Positions 12,801 through 24,848 are shown, counted from the first letter of the stretch. The stretch: 64,000 bases of DNA from Microdochium bolleyi (GCA_001566295.1 KQ964247.1:3224001-3288000), one strand, 5' to 3'. The notes: generated from the letters alone by a model not told the origin. Made by a program: numbers and translations.

Positions 12801-13375
12801 CAGTCGATACGGCAGGGATTCCTGGACTGGTCGCCCCGGCTGATGCTCGCCATGTACTCGTGCGAGATCCAAGCAAGCAGTAAGTCCCACACTCTCTCTG
12901 TTACTCTCTCTGTGGCCCAGATACGATCTCTCTCTCTCTCTCTTTCTGTTTATGCCAGTCTACTAACCCAAACTCTCTTCCCTTCCCACCGCAAACAGCC
13001 GAAGTCCTAGGCCGCGTCTACGACGTGCTCACCCGCCGCCGCGGCCGCGTGCTGTCGGAGCAGATGAAGGAAGGCACGCCCTTCTTCACGATCCAGTCGC
13101 TGCTCCCCGTGGCCGAGAGCTTCGGGTTCGCCGACGAGATGCGCAAGCGCACCTCGGGCGCCGCGCAGCCGCAGCTCATCTTCACCGGGTTCGAGGTGCT
13201 CGACCAGGACCCCTTCTGGCAGCCGTTCACCGAGGACGACCTCGAGGACCTCGGCGAGCTCGCGGACAAGGAGAACGTCGCGAAGCGGTACATGGATGGC
13301 GTTCGGCGCAAGAAGGGCCTCCTGGTGGAAGGGGTCAGGGTCGCGGCCGAGAAGCAGAAGACGTTGAAGCGATAA
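9873..13375 (+). CDS. EFL1: Elongation-factor-like GTPase 1 (Efl1/Ria1), 60S ribosome maturation
   Basis: A cytoplasmic EF-2-like GTPase that, with Sdo1/SBDS, evicts the anti-association factor Tif6/eIF6 from nascent 60S subunits. Exons are 9873-9935, 10008-10948, 11012-12879 and 12999-13375; introns are 72, 63 and 119 nt. The product is 1,082 aa, close to yeast Ria1. G1 is AHVDHGKT (residues 26-33), G2 RGITMES, G3 DSPGH, G4 NKID and G5 SSAIDGW. An acidic/Lys-rich insertion between G4 and G5 and another in domain II distinguish it from EF-2, and domains III-V follow. The ATG at 9873 is chosen because MPVVGPEKL leads straight into the GTPase domain; the frame extends upstream only from TTG codons. 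Intron 1 is stop-free and a multiple of three (see findings). Intron 3 carries a long CT tract. It converges on the MKK1 gene. Confidence 0.95.
12911..12950. repeat. CT-rich simple repeat in EFL1 intron 3
   Basis: A run of TCTCTC dinucleotides (roughly 12927-12944) and flanking CT-rich sequence lie inside the third intron of EFL1. A strong CTAAC branch site (12962-12966) lies downstream of the run, so the tract is not needed to define the acceptor. Confidence 0.6.
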
Positions 13376-13863
13376 GGCGACTTTTGGTGCAGTTATTGGA
13401 AACACAACTAGATAGTGAAAGAAGCAAGAGGCTGCTCTCATTTTCTGCAACAGTCACTCTCCATGCCATTCCTCTTGACTCGTGGCTTGAAGGCGACGGC
13501 AAGGACAAGGACGACGACAACCATATTTTGTCAGTCGAAGTAATATGTCCAAAGGATATTCATATTTCCCTATCGAAACAACTATCCAGACGCCATTAAA
13601 AGCAAAATAGATCAAGCAACGTGGATACTTTGTCGTGCCTTGATCGTGGACGCCAACTTCGTCGTGATAAAAAAGGATAGGTGGATGATGTGCTTGAATC
13701 AGATCCTGCTTTGCCCGCTCGCTAATGTGTTTGCTCATCTTGTATGCTGTCAAGAAAGGAAGTCGGGTAATCCAGGGTAATTGTGGCATCATGCCCTTAC
13801 AGGCAGTTTGGCGGCGACGTTGCTGTGGCCTGTAAACATCAAACGTATGGCCAGACTCGCTTC
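13376..13863. other. Convergent intergenic region, EFL1 / MKK1 3' ends
   Basis: These 488 bp separate two convergent stop codons and should hold both 3' UTRs. The frame seen on the minus strand across 13.45-13.96 kb is a shifted reading of the last MKK1 exon and its 3' flank, not a separate gene. Confidence 0.6.
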
Positions 13864-15641
13864 TTAGTCCTCCCAGCCCCAAACCTGACTCAGGTATTTC
13901 TCCATGTTGACGCGTTTTGACTTCATCTCCACCATCCACGGGTGCTCCATCATTCTCCATGGACTGGCACGTCTTGAAGGATCTTTCTCGAGACTGGAGA
14001 TAGTAAGTCAGTAACCGGACAGGTATGACGCGACAATGTAAGTTAACTTACCAGCACTCGATAAAGTATTTGAAGTTGTCGCTCCAGAAAATGTCTGCAC
14101 TGGGCTCGTCCTTGAGCTTGGGGATCGGTTGCCGCACAATGTATGTCAACAGATCAATCAGGCCTGCCTTTGGTTGCGAATCGGTGCCATCCGCCGGGAA
14201 GGGGAACCTGTGCTGTGCAACCTCGAGCAGAGTGACTCCGGTTGACCAGACATCAGATGTGATGGTGTAGCTCTGGCCAGTGATACGTTCAGGCGCCATA
14301 TAGTAGCTGGTACCGATGAACGTGTTGGCTTCGCCCTTGGTGCCGAAGTCTCCGGAGACACCAAAGTCGCAGAGCTTGACATGGCCTTTGCGGGCCAGAA
14401 GAATGTTGGACGGCTTGATGTCGCGGTGGATGATCTTCTTGCTGTGGAGATACGTGAGTCCAGCAAGCACGCCCTCCGCGATCTTGCCAAGCACCTTCTC
14501 TCCCGTGCGGCCGCCGAGCCTCTTGACCTCGCGGTAGATGCTGTCTAGCGAGCCGCCTTCGCAGATCTCCATGGCTATCGAGATGGTGCCAGTGGTAGGG
14601 TCGTCGAACACTCCATAGTAGGCGCAAATGTGCTCCGAGGCGCACTCCTTGTTGAAGTTGATCTCGCGCACAATCTGCTTCTTGATGTCCGGATCGGGGT
14701 TTGTGGTGATGATCTGTGATGAAGATACGTTTTAGAAGGTTTCGAGCTGGTATGATGGTCGTTCGTCTTACCTTTAAAGCAAACAAGGTCTTGCCGCCCT
14801 TGAGCTTGCATTTTGTGACTGCACCTCCCGCACCTTCGCCGAGTCCCCCAAGCTCGACAATCCGCCCTTCAAGACTCGCTATCCTCCAGCCTTCGTCGGT
14901 GAGAGCTTCCACATCGGCAGTGCGGGCCTTCTCCAAGGCAAGCTTGTCGAAACTGGCCTCGAGGCCTTGCATGCTGCCATCGCGCTCCATTCCGACGCCA
15001 CCCTCGCTTCGCTCCGAGTAGATAGACCCGACGGCCGACGTGGGGTCCGGCGTGCCATGTGTCCTCGCACCGCCAATGCCATACTGTGAGGCAAAAGACA
15101 GGGCAGAGAATTGTGACCCAGCCGAGGTGGGGTTGCTCGCACGACCATCGAAGGGTCCAAAGCTGCCCGATCTCGAATGGTCGGCACTGCTCTCGCTGCC
15201 ACCACTGGCTGACTGTCCATGCTGCATCTGAGGCACCGAACGCACTTGTTCTTGAGGCGCTACGGAGCTGCCCATAGGGGTGGCGAGGTGGAGCGTGGGC
15301 AGCGCCGGCCGGCCCTTGGGCGGCCCGGGGGTGACTGGCTTTGCATTTGGAGAGGGAGGGATGGCGAGACCGAGACGAGGTGTTCGTGCACCACTCGCCC
15401 GGCCACCGGCGAGAGCTGGGCGCAGAAGCGGTACGGGGGACGCAGACAGGTTCGGCACGGAACCTGGGTTCGAGTGTGAATGTTGTGGCAGTTGAATTGG
15501 GTTCAGCATCGGCACTGGGGTCTGGAGGCCCATGGTCAGAATGTCAGCAAGCCGTCTTTGTCTAGTCAGTCTCGATGTGATGGATCCGGTGACTTGACTT
15601 ACGTGCTCAGACCTCTGAGCCGGTGCCTCGTGGTCGGCCAT
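13864..15641 (-). CDS. MKK1: MAP kinase kinase of the cell-wall-integrity pathway (Mkk1/MkkA/MEK-1)
   Basis: A dual-specificity kinase that phosphorylates the Slt2/Mps1-type MAPK. Exons are 15641-15603, 15521-14772, 14713-14052 and 13993-13864, giving 526 aa; introns are 81, 58, 58 and so short and well bordered. The N-terminal 220 residues are Pro/Ser/Gly-rich and include a PLLRP...GARTPRLGLAIPPSP block resembling the conserved N-terminus of this subfamily. The kinase domain shows the glycine loop LGEGAGGAV, catalytic Lys in FALK (263), HRDIKPSN (from 359), DFG (379-381) and an activation loop GEANTFIGTSYYMAPER, which separates it from the Ste7 and Pbs2 classes. The end, ECCLEKDPSRR to VWGWED, is recovered only after splicing the last intron. 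Exon 1 is the least certain part, because intron 1 is stop-free and a multiple of three. Confidence 0.93.
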
Positions 15642-16239
15642 GGCGGCGAGGTTGTTGACAAGCTACCAGAGCTTGGGTGGGGATGGTCTTGTCAGGCAGG
15701 TCGATCCAGCACCGAGACGATACAGAAGGCAGTTGTTGAAGCGAAAGCGAGTGCGTGATGAGAGCAGAGCGTGGCAGGTCCCGGTCTCGTGCTCGCGGGT
15801 GCCTGTCTGTCTGTGTCGAGGGGCTCTGTCGTGAATGAGGCGAGGAGCGAGCCCGACGCAGGAGGAGCAGTGTTGGCAGGTCGGCTGGGCGGCGAAAAGT
15901 CGAGCGGGGTCCGGCAGCAGCGTGATCCTGGCCACTTGCACGCAGGAACAGGGCACGGCCAACTGCAGAGCCAAGGATTTACAAAGAGCACCAGCAGGAT
16001 CGGAACCAAGAGCCGCTGAGGAGACCGAATACCAGGGAGCAGCAAGGAGAAGGAGGCAGCGTCGGCTGAATCGAGCAGAGGTGAGCAGCACCAAGGACAC
16101 GGGCAAGACGGGGAGGACAGAGGGAACTGCTCAACCTGAAGTGACGAGGCAGGCGCTTGCAGAGGGGCGACCCGCTGTGACACGCCCCGGGGCTGGAGCC
16201 ACCACCATCAGGAGAGTCCTACACCCTGGGGCAGTCCAC

Positions 16240-16263
16240 CAGCAGCAGCTGCTGCAGCAGCAG
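16240..16263. repeat. CAG/CTG triplet cluster
   Basis: Consecutive CAG and CTG triplets form a self-complementary centre (GCAGCAGCTGCTGC). It lies in the MKK1/DBP8 intergenic region, roughly 600 bp upstream of the MKK1 start, possibly in its 5' leader. Confidence 0.8.
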
Positions 16264-16829
16264 TCAGCCCACGGAGAGCGTGCGCAGTGCGCAGTGCCCA
16301 GAGCCCAGAGCTCAGGTGCAGGGTGCGGGCACGGCTGCCACTGGCCACCTCACTGGCCGGGCAGCCCGGCAGCTCCCCGTCTGCTTCCCGTCTGCTCTCG
16401 CACACCAGCATGCGACGCGCAATCCTCTCACGGCACGGCAACAGGGCAAGCCGGCCACGCTGCTGCCCTGTGGCTCCGTACGGAGTGCACGGCACAAATC
16501 ACACTGCTCAGGCGTCCAGGCCCGGCAATGATCCCCTCGTCGCCAACCTGCTCAACTGCCCGTGCCGGGCTCCCATTCGCTCATCGCTGGCTTGGTCTGG
16601 AGCAGGGGTCTCGGGTCTCGACACACCACGCCAACGCAAGGGATCGCCCGGCGGCTACTGACACCAGAGCAATCTGCGACAGCTCACGCGTCGCCCAGTC
16701 CTGTTTGGCCTTGCCGTCATTTACGCGAGGCCCAGCTGCCGGGCGTCCGCCTCGTGACTCTGCCCTGCTAAGGCCTCGAGCAGACTTGAGACGATGGAGC
16801 TGCTGGAATCGCTTGCTTGCTCTTGAGCA

Positions 16830-16852
16830 GAGGCCGAGGCCGAGGCCGAGGC
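16830..16852. repeat. (GAGGCC)n microsatellite
   Basis: Nearly four consecutive GAGGCC units in the MKK1/DBP8 intergenic region. Confidence 0.85.
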
Positions 16853-17767
16853 GCAAAGAGTAATTACCCTCTTTGCTCCAAGCATAATGGAGGGTTACAT
16901 GTTGGGGGCCATGCAACTTGGCAACACGAGACGAGTAACCATCACCACCGATTGTCAGGCCAATGACGACACAGTCAGGTTCACGGTCAAGTCCCGTCCA
17001 CGGGGTCGTCTGATGATTTCGTCTCTGACGATTGCTTTGCATGCCTCGCTCGATTTGCGGATGGTCGCTCACTGCGCCCGGGACAATGGGCTGATGCGTG
17101 GCTCTGGCGGCATTGAAGCATCCCACGGAATTGCATCGCTCTGTGCCATCTAGTCCTGGGAGTGGCAATTGACCGCATTTCTACGTACCTAGGTGCCTTA
17201 CCAGAATATTGTCAAATTGCCATTGCGTTCGCGTGGCGGACAAGCAAAGCCATGGGCCCACGTACATGTCAGCTGTCTGCTCACCTTGGAGTCGGCGGAG
17301 CAGACCGTGGACGCACAACGTCATTCTCAATGTGGTTTTGAGACGCGCGGCTCTGCCTGGCGTATGCACAAGAGATGATATCAGGCAGAATCCCCGGTTG
17401 CAAACAAGACATCCGCCATGATGCCATGCCGACCGCTTGAAGCAAACTGCGAGGCAAGCGATCGCTTCGTGGAGCATGGACTCAGCTCCGGCTGGGAAGC
17501 TGTCAGCACGGGCCCTGATTGGCCGCGTAGGCGCGGAGAGCGCGGAGGACGCGGGCGGAAGGCGGGACCCCGGCGCCCCACCTGCCCAACTACCGCCGGA
17601 CCCCTGCACGTCTTCCTCCGACCAATTTTTTTCTGCACGCCAGCCCATCACGCACTCGCAAGCAAGCACCAGGCACGCACCCACGCACGCACAGCCAAGC
17701 GCAGCAACAACTGCATCCGCATCACGGGACACCCAGAACACAATTGCAAAACAGCTGCAGCATCATC

Positions 17768-19414
17768 ATGGGCCCCGCAAAGGCCACCAGGCCAAGGACG
17801 GCGTCGCCCAGCCCTTCGGCCTCAGAGCACAGCGACGGCTCTGCAGGTTCCGGCGCATCGTCAAACTCGGGCCACGGCCACGACGAGCCCGCTGTGGATC
17901 TTGGCACCGACTCCGAGTCGGACTCTCTCGACAGCTCCTCGTCCCGGAAACGGAGGAGGCTCTCTCCAGGCCCTGCTGTCGACCCGGCCTCCCTCTTCAG
18001 TGCCCCGTCGCGCATCAAGCGCAGGGACGGCCCGGCACCTCGTGCCGCGCCGGCCAAGCTGCCCGAGGCCGACCCTACGCCTGCTCCGGTCTCCTCCGTC
18101 ACAGCCCCGGTAGACATCAAGACAACCTTTGAGTCTCTCAAGCTCCGGCCATGGCTGGTCCAGGCCCTCGCCAATATGGCCATCAAGCGGCCGACTGGTA
18201 TTCAGAAGATGTGCATCCCCGAGATCCTCAAAGGGCGTGACTGCATCGGCTCCAGCAGGACCGGTTCCGGAAAGACGGTCGCCTTTGCGGCACCAATCCT
18301 GCAAAAGTGGGCAGAGGATCCCAGTGCTATCTACGGCGTCGTCCTCACTGCCACTCGCGAGCTGGCTCTCCAGATCTACGAGCAGTTCAAGGCCATCTCG
18401 GCACCCCAAAACCTCAAGGTCATCCTTGTCACAGGCGGTTCCGACATGCGATCCCAGGCCATAGCACTCGCCCAGCGGCCTCATGTCGTCATCGCCACTC
18501 CAGGACGTCTCGCGGACCACATCCGATCTTCTGGTGAGGACACAATCTGTGGCCTCCGGCGAGTCCGTTTCGTCGTCCTCGACGAGGCCGATCGCCTGCT
18601 TACATCCGGTGGTCCTGGCAGCATGCTGCCCGACATCGAGGAGTGCCTCGAGGTTCTCCCACCCTCCACCCAGCGGCAGACACTCCTCTTCACCGCGACC
18701 ATTACCCCCGAGGTCCGCGCCCTCAAGGACATGCCCGCCAAGCCCGGCAAGGAACCCGCCTACGTCTGCGAAGTCGACACGCAGCGCCTCGCCGTACCCG
18801 TCACCCTGCACCAGATGTATCTGCAGGTCAACGTCACGCACAAGGAGTACTACCTACACGCCTTCCTCCTGACGGACGCCAACGTCGACAAGTCCATCAT
18901 CATCTTCTGCAACCGCGCCTCGACGGCCGAGTACCTGCACCACCTGCTGCGCCTGCTTGAGCACCGCGTGACGTCGCTGCACTCGAAGCTCCCGCAGCGC
19001 CAGCGCATCGACAACCTGGGCCGCTTCCGCGCCTCGGCCGCGCGCATCCTCGTCGCCACTGATGTCGCCTCGCGTGGTCTCGACATCCCCGAGGTCAGCC
19101 TCGTCATCAACTACGACGTCCCGCAGGACCCGGACGACTACATCCACCGCGTCGGACGAACGGCGCGTGCGGGGCGGAAGGGTGACGCGGTAACCATGGT
19201 CGGCCAGCGTGACGTCGAGCGTGTGCACGCCATCGAGGCCCGCGTCGGCCAGCAGATGGACGAGTGGGAGGAGGAGGGCGTCAACCTGGAGACGAGGTTC
19301 GTGCGGGACTACTTGAAGGTTGTCAGCGAGATGAAGCGCGAGGCGCTGCTCGACATTGAGGAGCACCGCGAGGTCGGCGGCAAGCGGAAGAGGACCAAGA
19401 TGCGGCTCGAGTAG
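17768..19414 (+). CDS. DBP8: DEAD-box RNA helicase Dbp8 (DDX49-type)
   Basis: A nucleolar ATP-dependent RNA helicase needed for 18S rRNA/40S subunit processing. It is intronless and 548 aa long. The N-terminus (about 1-115) is a low-complexity Ser/Asp stretch with a basic RKRRR patch. The core follows: Q motif around TGIQ (143-146), motif I GSGKT (166-170), TRELA, DEAD (272-275), motif III as TAT rather than SAT, and motif VI HRVGRTARAG (460-469). The C-terminal YLKVVSEMKREALLDI block and basic KRKRTKMRLE tail match Dbp8 better than other DEAD-box families. The ATG at 17768 is used; an in-frame TTG eight codons upstream is not a credible start. Together with EFL1, it is a second ribosome-biogenesis gene within 10 kb. 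Confidence 0.92.
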   Translation: MGPAKATRPRTASPSPSASEHSDGSAGSGASSNSGHGHDEPAVDLGTDSESDSLDSSSSRKRRRLSPGPAVDPASLFSAPSRIKRRDGPAPRAAPAKLPEADPTPAPVSSVTAPVDIKTTFESLKLRPWLVQALANMAIKRPTGIQKMCIPEILKGRDCIGSSRTGSGKTVAFAAPILQKWAEDPSAIYGVVLTATRELALQIYEQFKAISAPQNLKVILVTGGSDMRSQAIALAQRPHVVIATPGRLADHIRSSGEDTICGLRRVRFVVLDEADRLLTSGGPGSMLPDIEECLEVLPPSTQRQTLLFTATITPEVRALKDMPAKPGKEPAYVCEVDTQRLAVPVTLHQMYLQVNVTHKEYYLHAFLLTDANVDKSIIIFCNRASTAEYLHHLLRLLEHRVTSLHSKLPQRQRIDNLGRFRASAARILVATDVASRGLDIPEVSLVINYDVPQDPDDYIHRVGRTARAGRKGDAVTMVGQRDVERVHAIEARVGQQMDEWEEEGVNLETRFVRDYLKVVSEMKREALLDIEEHREVGGKRKRTKMRLE

Positions 19415-20692
19415 GGCTGTTTTATTCATGGAAAGTCATGGCGGCATTTACGAGCGGTGTGGTTTCTGGTGCAGCTTAAAGTGGCCGTCTAGAAAACAAA
19501 GATAGACTAGCATTTACATTGGCGTTTCTCATAATATCATGGCACAAACATAAAGGTGCTTCTCATTTGCCCAAGTTTGCAAACGCTTTCTTGATAGTAT
19601 TGTGATCTGAAACTCGACTGTGACATCGAACAACCCAAGAGGCGTTCCTGACTAATGACACCTGCTTCTTAAACCCCTGATAGGTGAGCTGACACCAACT
19701 CACATCGCTAAACTCATTACCTGCCCTCTTCCTCACAGCCACCTTTCTCGCACTCATCTCCTCGCAGCAGAGTGGCCGCCCGGCGGTAATATACTCTGCA
19801 GTGACCGATCACGGTCTGTAGGCAGCCGAAGCGATGATGGCATTGAATACCAGAATAAACCAACCCCCCCAAACTGCTATCGAGGAACCCATCAGGGAAG
19901 GAGAGAAGGGTCTGTTCAAGTCATTTCTCATTGAGAACTCGGGGGTCCGGACACAAGACATGACGGCGAGGCCCTGTGAGGATGCGGATCTCGGGGGATG
20001 TAGGTACAGCGTTGCCAGACTGAAACCAAGGGGATGGGCATCCCATTTCTCATCTATCAGACTGGTGTCATTTGTTTCACGGCATTTTTCTCAACAGGCG
20101 GCTGGCTAGCACCGTGCCAACACAAGACGATAGTACCCAATCAACCACTGAGGTAAAGGAGCCAACCTGAGATCACGTAGGAGTGATACCTCCAGTACGT
20201 GGGGAGTTGTCACAAAGACTCCCACGGGATCACCAATGCTGTGTGGTCCACCGGTACAGTAGGGACTGAGCCAGGATTAGTGATTTTGAAGCCAGAGGGT
20301 CAGAAGACCGGTATGTCGAAGATGCGGCCGTGTCACCGGAGAGAGTGAGGCTGGGAAGTTGTGTAGGTAGATACACTACATTGTAGATGAACATAAACTG
20401 CCTCTTCTCGTCTAGACTTTCCGGACCTGTTGGGAAAGGCCGTGAAGATGCAATCTTCATGATTCGGCGGTATACCTACCCGTGTAGTACGGACGTCACA
20501 CGGGGGGCGTCTGGCGGAGAGCAAGTATGACTAAAAGCGGGCGCGGCAAGGTCGCTTTGGCAGCAGCACCACAGCAGCACGTCCCCAGAATGACCCCTTC
20601 TAGACCGAGCTACACGCCAACACAAAAGTCACCCGCCGCGCATATGTACCATAACCAACTCCTCCGCGAGGATCTGGACGCTGTCTCAGTGC

Positions 20693-20706
20693 TTTTTTTT
20701 TTTTTT
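20693..20706. repeat. T14 homopolymer
   Basis: Fourteen consecutive T residues followed by AAAGG in the gene-poor region. It has no gene close enough to be assigned as a terminator or polyadenylation context. Confidence 0.8.
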
Positions 20707-23340
20707 AAAGGTTCTGTCAAATCACCAAACACAAAGTTCAAGGCGGGCAAGTGGCCGAGCGAGAGAGTGAGACATTCCCACCTGCCCATACGCCGCCTGG
20801 GCCCGGGGCCGATCCGGAAGAGGCCCCCGGTCCCGACACAACCCCCCTCTTTACTCGAAAGCTAGATTGTCTTCGCTTCTCTAATCCTGAATCGTCGCGA
20901 AGCTTTTTGCTGTGTTGCGATATTGGTGCTATTCCCCTCGCACGCCACGTGGGGGGCGTGCTGGGCCGCATTGAGCTCGTTCAGGGAGAAACTCTAACCC
21001 TGGGGTTTCCCGGGGTGTCTCTCTCCTGCGCCTGCGGTTGCTTGTTCTGGCTGGTGGTGGACTGTATCTGTGCAGACACGCCCCGGAATCTAGACTGACT
21101 GGTCACCATATCGTACGAGTATAGCCGCGATTCTCCACCGGTGCCGGTCGCTCTCGTCTGTGGTCTTGGTGGTAGTAGCGGACATGACTCCGATCATGAT
21201 CCGCGGATATCTCGCCAAGCTTTGAACCCTCGAGGACAAAAATACGCACGGCACTCTAAGCCACAGAATTATGCAGGTCGTTGGAATACGGCCGAGACGC
21301 GCGGGTAGTATACCGCAGTTGTGCCAGCGGGTGGCTTCTGGTTGTTCCGCCTGGCTGAGTACATCACCGCGACTTCTTTTATTCCTGTGCCTGCCCTGCG
21401 GCGCGGCAACAGATGCCTAATTCACTGTATGTATCATTGCCTCTGGGCAGAGAGGTAGAAAGACTGCCTTTCCACTTCAAGATGCACACCCAAAACTCGC
21501 GGAATGGCCAGCGACGATGAGCACCACGTGTTGGCTACAAGACATTCCTGTAAGCCACTCCCTTCTTCACCATTCAGTTCTGCTTGGCAGCGAAACACAT
21601 ATTCGATTGCTAACACATTTCTAGAGAAGTCCTATCGCCATATCTGGAAGGTCTAGTCTAGGTCTGTGTTCGCCTCAGGTAGACAGCCAGATCGACTGAC
21701 AATTTGGGTTCGATCATTCCTAAAGCCAGCAGGGTTCAGATCCATCCCACCTCTGGACCTCCTCTCGAAAGGTCACGCAAAGAATGTATGTCCGGCATCT
21801 CTTCAGCTTCACACTTCATTACCGGATGCGTGACAGACTACTCCGAGCCTGGGTCATTCGACTAATGATTTAGGTGTGTAAACGTCGCAGCGGCTGCTAC
21901 ATGGACTGACTGTATGGTTGCGCAGCCTGCCACACCTAGTACGTAGTGCTCTCAGGTGTCATGTATCTGCAGCCTACCGGAAAACACGCCCCCAATCATA
22001 TTCCAACCAGGGGGCTCATTGCCCAGATTGGGTCAATTCTGTCTGCATGTCAGAGAAAGTCAGGAATGTGGAGGTGTAGTTGTCAGCCTTACCCCTTCAA
22101 GGACACACTACTCTTCACTCAAATGCTCGCACGCATTTATCCCCGTACCCCGCCTCGACACTTTGTGTATGTATGGAATGTATGTCTGGTTGTGTGTACA
22201 TCACGGCGTATGTATGCCAGTCACCAAACGCGATCATTCTGGACGAAGGTACGGACGGTACAACACCCCCCACCGATTCGTGTCAACAGTTGGACGCCGT
22301 GCAGTCTACAGAGAACATAGTTCTCAGCGCCCTGACTCAGTAATGGCTGCCGCTGGAGACTGGAATGAGTCAGACAGGTTGCCAATGTCTCAGACAGTAC
22401 TAGGAGTTTCCCGTGGTAATTGGGTGCCAGCTTGACTTGCAAACATATCATGTGGCCTCCGTGTGCTCGTCAGCGGGCATATGCTCCTAGCTAATGTACG
22501 GCCCAGCCAACGCGTCCGGGTCGGCGGCTTCCCAGGATCGAACTTGTGATCCACAAGCCGAGCTGTTCCATGGTGTACGATATTGACCTTGCAGTCGCGG
22601 TATGCCGAGTCATGAAGCATCGACCCTCGGGCACGGAGTGCAAGGAACGCCAAAGACGTTGTTCGCATGACCCTGATAATCACGTGAAGACTCCGGACAG
22701 GTGGTTCAACCATGCCGAAAGTTTCGAGAAGGAAATGGTCTGTCCGTGCTGCACCGAAACCCGTGCTCACTGAGGTAGACGAATTAGATATACCCCCCTC
22801 CGGGTTTCGGCAGAACAACAACAACCACAACCCCCCGGCGTCTTCCTCAGCCGACGGTTCAGACGAGCTATGCGTCAAACCACCGAGCAGATCAGTGCTT
22901 CGTGGAGATCACCCGATTCAATGCAAGCATCGATGAAGTGCGTGTTGCTCCCTGACGCTACGTCGCAGAAGTTCAGGTATTGGGTCACGCTATGTGAACC
23001 CCCCAGCCAAGAGTGAAGGGTCCTCCCCGCTCCTTCAGACACAGCGGTCTGTCCATGCGCTTTGGTGGCAGGTTGTCGTTGCACAGACAGCAACATAGCA
23101 CATTGCGGTTGTCGTGGTGGCTACGAGGACGTTCTGGTAGTGGGCCGGCACATGGTCCAGGAGTCCGGGAGATAACCTAACGCCAGCGAAAGTGGAAGGG
23201 CCCGGGAGCCGGTATCTCCGCCCATGTACACCATCGGGCAGCACGCGCTAGTATGATTAAACTAGCTGGCAGGACCCTGACATTTCGTTTTCAGAGCCAC
23301 CTTCACGCACGCAAGGCGAGCTCCACTCCCCTCGGGCCAA

Positions 23341-23612
23341 GTCTGTGCGGGAGGTTGGGCATGGTGAATAATTAGCCAGCGATGTTAAAAAGCTTTTCAC
23401 GTAGAGGAGATTGGGATCGGCTGTATAAAAAAACCTTTCTAGAAGGAAACTAGAAGAAAAGTCGTTGGAACAAACTACGCCTGTCTGTGCGGGAGGCTGG
23501 GACAGACTTGGCGAGACCTGGGAACTACGCAGAAAGACTCTCCGGGACAGACTGAGGAGATTAAGATCCGCTTTGGGCAAAATCTTCTAGAAGAAAACAA
23601 GAAGAAAGGCCA
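23341..23612. repeat. Decayed tandem duplication, about 142-bp unit
   Basis: Three landmarks recur in the same order. GTCTGTGCGGGAGG is at 23341 and 23483; GAGGAGATT followed by GATC-GCT is at 23404 and 23554; TTCTAGAAG followed by an A/G-rich AAGAAGAAA-type tail is at 23437 and 23585. The sequence between landmarks has diverged and differs by a few bases in length. This suggests an old tandem duplication, perhaps part of a mobile-element end. Confidence 0.5.
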
Positions 23613-24830
23613 TGTGAGCAGTCACACCGTCCGGCCCTCTGTAGTCTGTGAACTCGGCCTCCGACAAGCCCGTGACTTTACAAGAGGCCTGTCGAACGAA
23701 GGAAAGGGAGTTCCAGGACCACTGGCGCTAGTCGCTAAAGGGGACCATAGCTGCAACATGTGACGAGTTGCAAAAGCAGCCCCCCAACGCTGGCGCGCGC
23801 CGGACCGATGGTTAGCTGGCGCACGTCGTACACCGCTTGTGATGCTGAAGCATGTCGCGGTGAAGAATCTCACAGACCGGGTCCTCATTATCGCCCTGGG
23901 GCAACCCTGAAGCATGCCTCGTCGTCGTAGACCACGAGTACGCTTGACGTGTCAGGAGCGGACTGTTGTCATCAGCAACGCAGGGGTCAGCCGCAAGCTC
24001 CTCAGGGTTTGGGCTGTGCAAAAAGCCAGCCGGACCGCCGGGTATCAGGTAAGGCCCGAGGGCACCGGGCGGACTCGGCGGGGTTTCCGCCCGCCCGCCC
24101 GCCGGGTTGCAGAGAGAGGCCCTGTGAGGCTTCCGTCGAGCAGGCACAGGGCAGATGAAAGTTGGCGCGTGTACGAAGATTTGACCAATGAGGCGGAATC
24201 AGCTATGTGAACGACAGGAGCATCGTTGCTGTCCGTGCCCGACCATAATCGCATCACGACGCCTGGCTGGATTGCCCCGTAGCACAGATGGATAATTAGC
24301 CCAGTATACTTTTTGAAGTGTTGTTTCAAAGCTACCGCCGGGCCTCTCGGGGAGACCCGGTCATATGCGATATCTGTAACTGCTGGGACCGCAATCTGTG
24401 CCTGCTCGAATGCGCTGCTCACCGCGACAGCCGCCGGATCTGTAAACACATTCGGGATCTCAACTAATTATCTCCATCCCTCAACACGCCTGACGGGGAG
24501 CGGCGGGCGGCGGTGTCGTTGCGCGGTACTCCCGCCGCAGCCAATCACACCCGTGGCCAGCACATCGGTGAGATGACTCTGGCCTGCAGCCCTTTTCTGT
24601 CTGACAGCAGCGGTCAAAGACTCATCCATCACACAGAGACCGCATAGGCCCAAAATCTTGGTGCAGGGGTGTAGGGGTCCCGAGATCCAGGCGTGGTGGT
24701 GGGGATCTCGCAAGGACAAGGGGTGTGTCCTTAACACCACCAACTCATCAAACATCTCTGCCCAAAGGCAACGACAAAGAAGCCAACAAGGTCGGCCCCT
24801 GCTCCGCGGATGAGCAGCCAGCCACTGGCA

Positions 24831-24848
24831 CCCAGCCAGCCAGCCAGC
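24831..24848. repeat. (CCAG)n microsatellite
   Basis: About four and a half tandem CCAG units in the gene-poor region. The same tetramer recurs at 28850-28870. Confidence 0.8.

Larger units (their letters stand above)
15642..17767. promoter_or_regulatory. Divergent intergenic region between MKK1 and DBP8
   Basis: A 2.1-kb interval between two genes transcribed apart. It contains a 1-kb open frame on the plus strand (15835-16863), but its product is Arg/Ala/Pro-rich with no recognisable domain and it overlaps equally open frames on the other strand, so it is treated as GC-driven. Two simple repeats are listed separately. The length is consistent with a long MKK1 5' leader. Confidence 0.5.

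Noticed and set aside
11166..12890. 574-codon open frame antisense to EFL1
   Set aside because: It mirrors the codon structure of the GC-rich EFL1 exon 3 and has no recognisable family, so it is a shadow frame.
15835..16863. 342-codon open frame between MKK1 and DBP8
   Set aside because: Arg/Ala/Pro-rich product with no domain, overlapped by open frames on the opposite strand, and lying in a divergent promoter region; explained by GC-rich composition.
22510..22575. tRNA-like segment on the minus strand with a B-box-like GTTCGATCC
   Set aside because: The match is at 22535-22543, but no acceptor stem or pairable T-arm could be formed and the adjoining CTTGTG/CACAAG hairpin does not fit a cloverleaf; at most a decayed relic.
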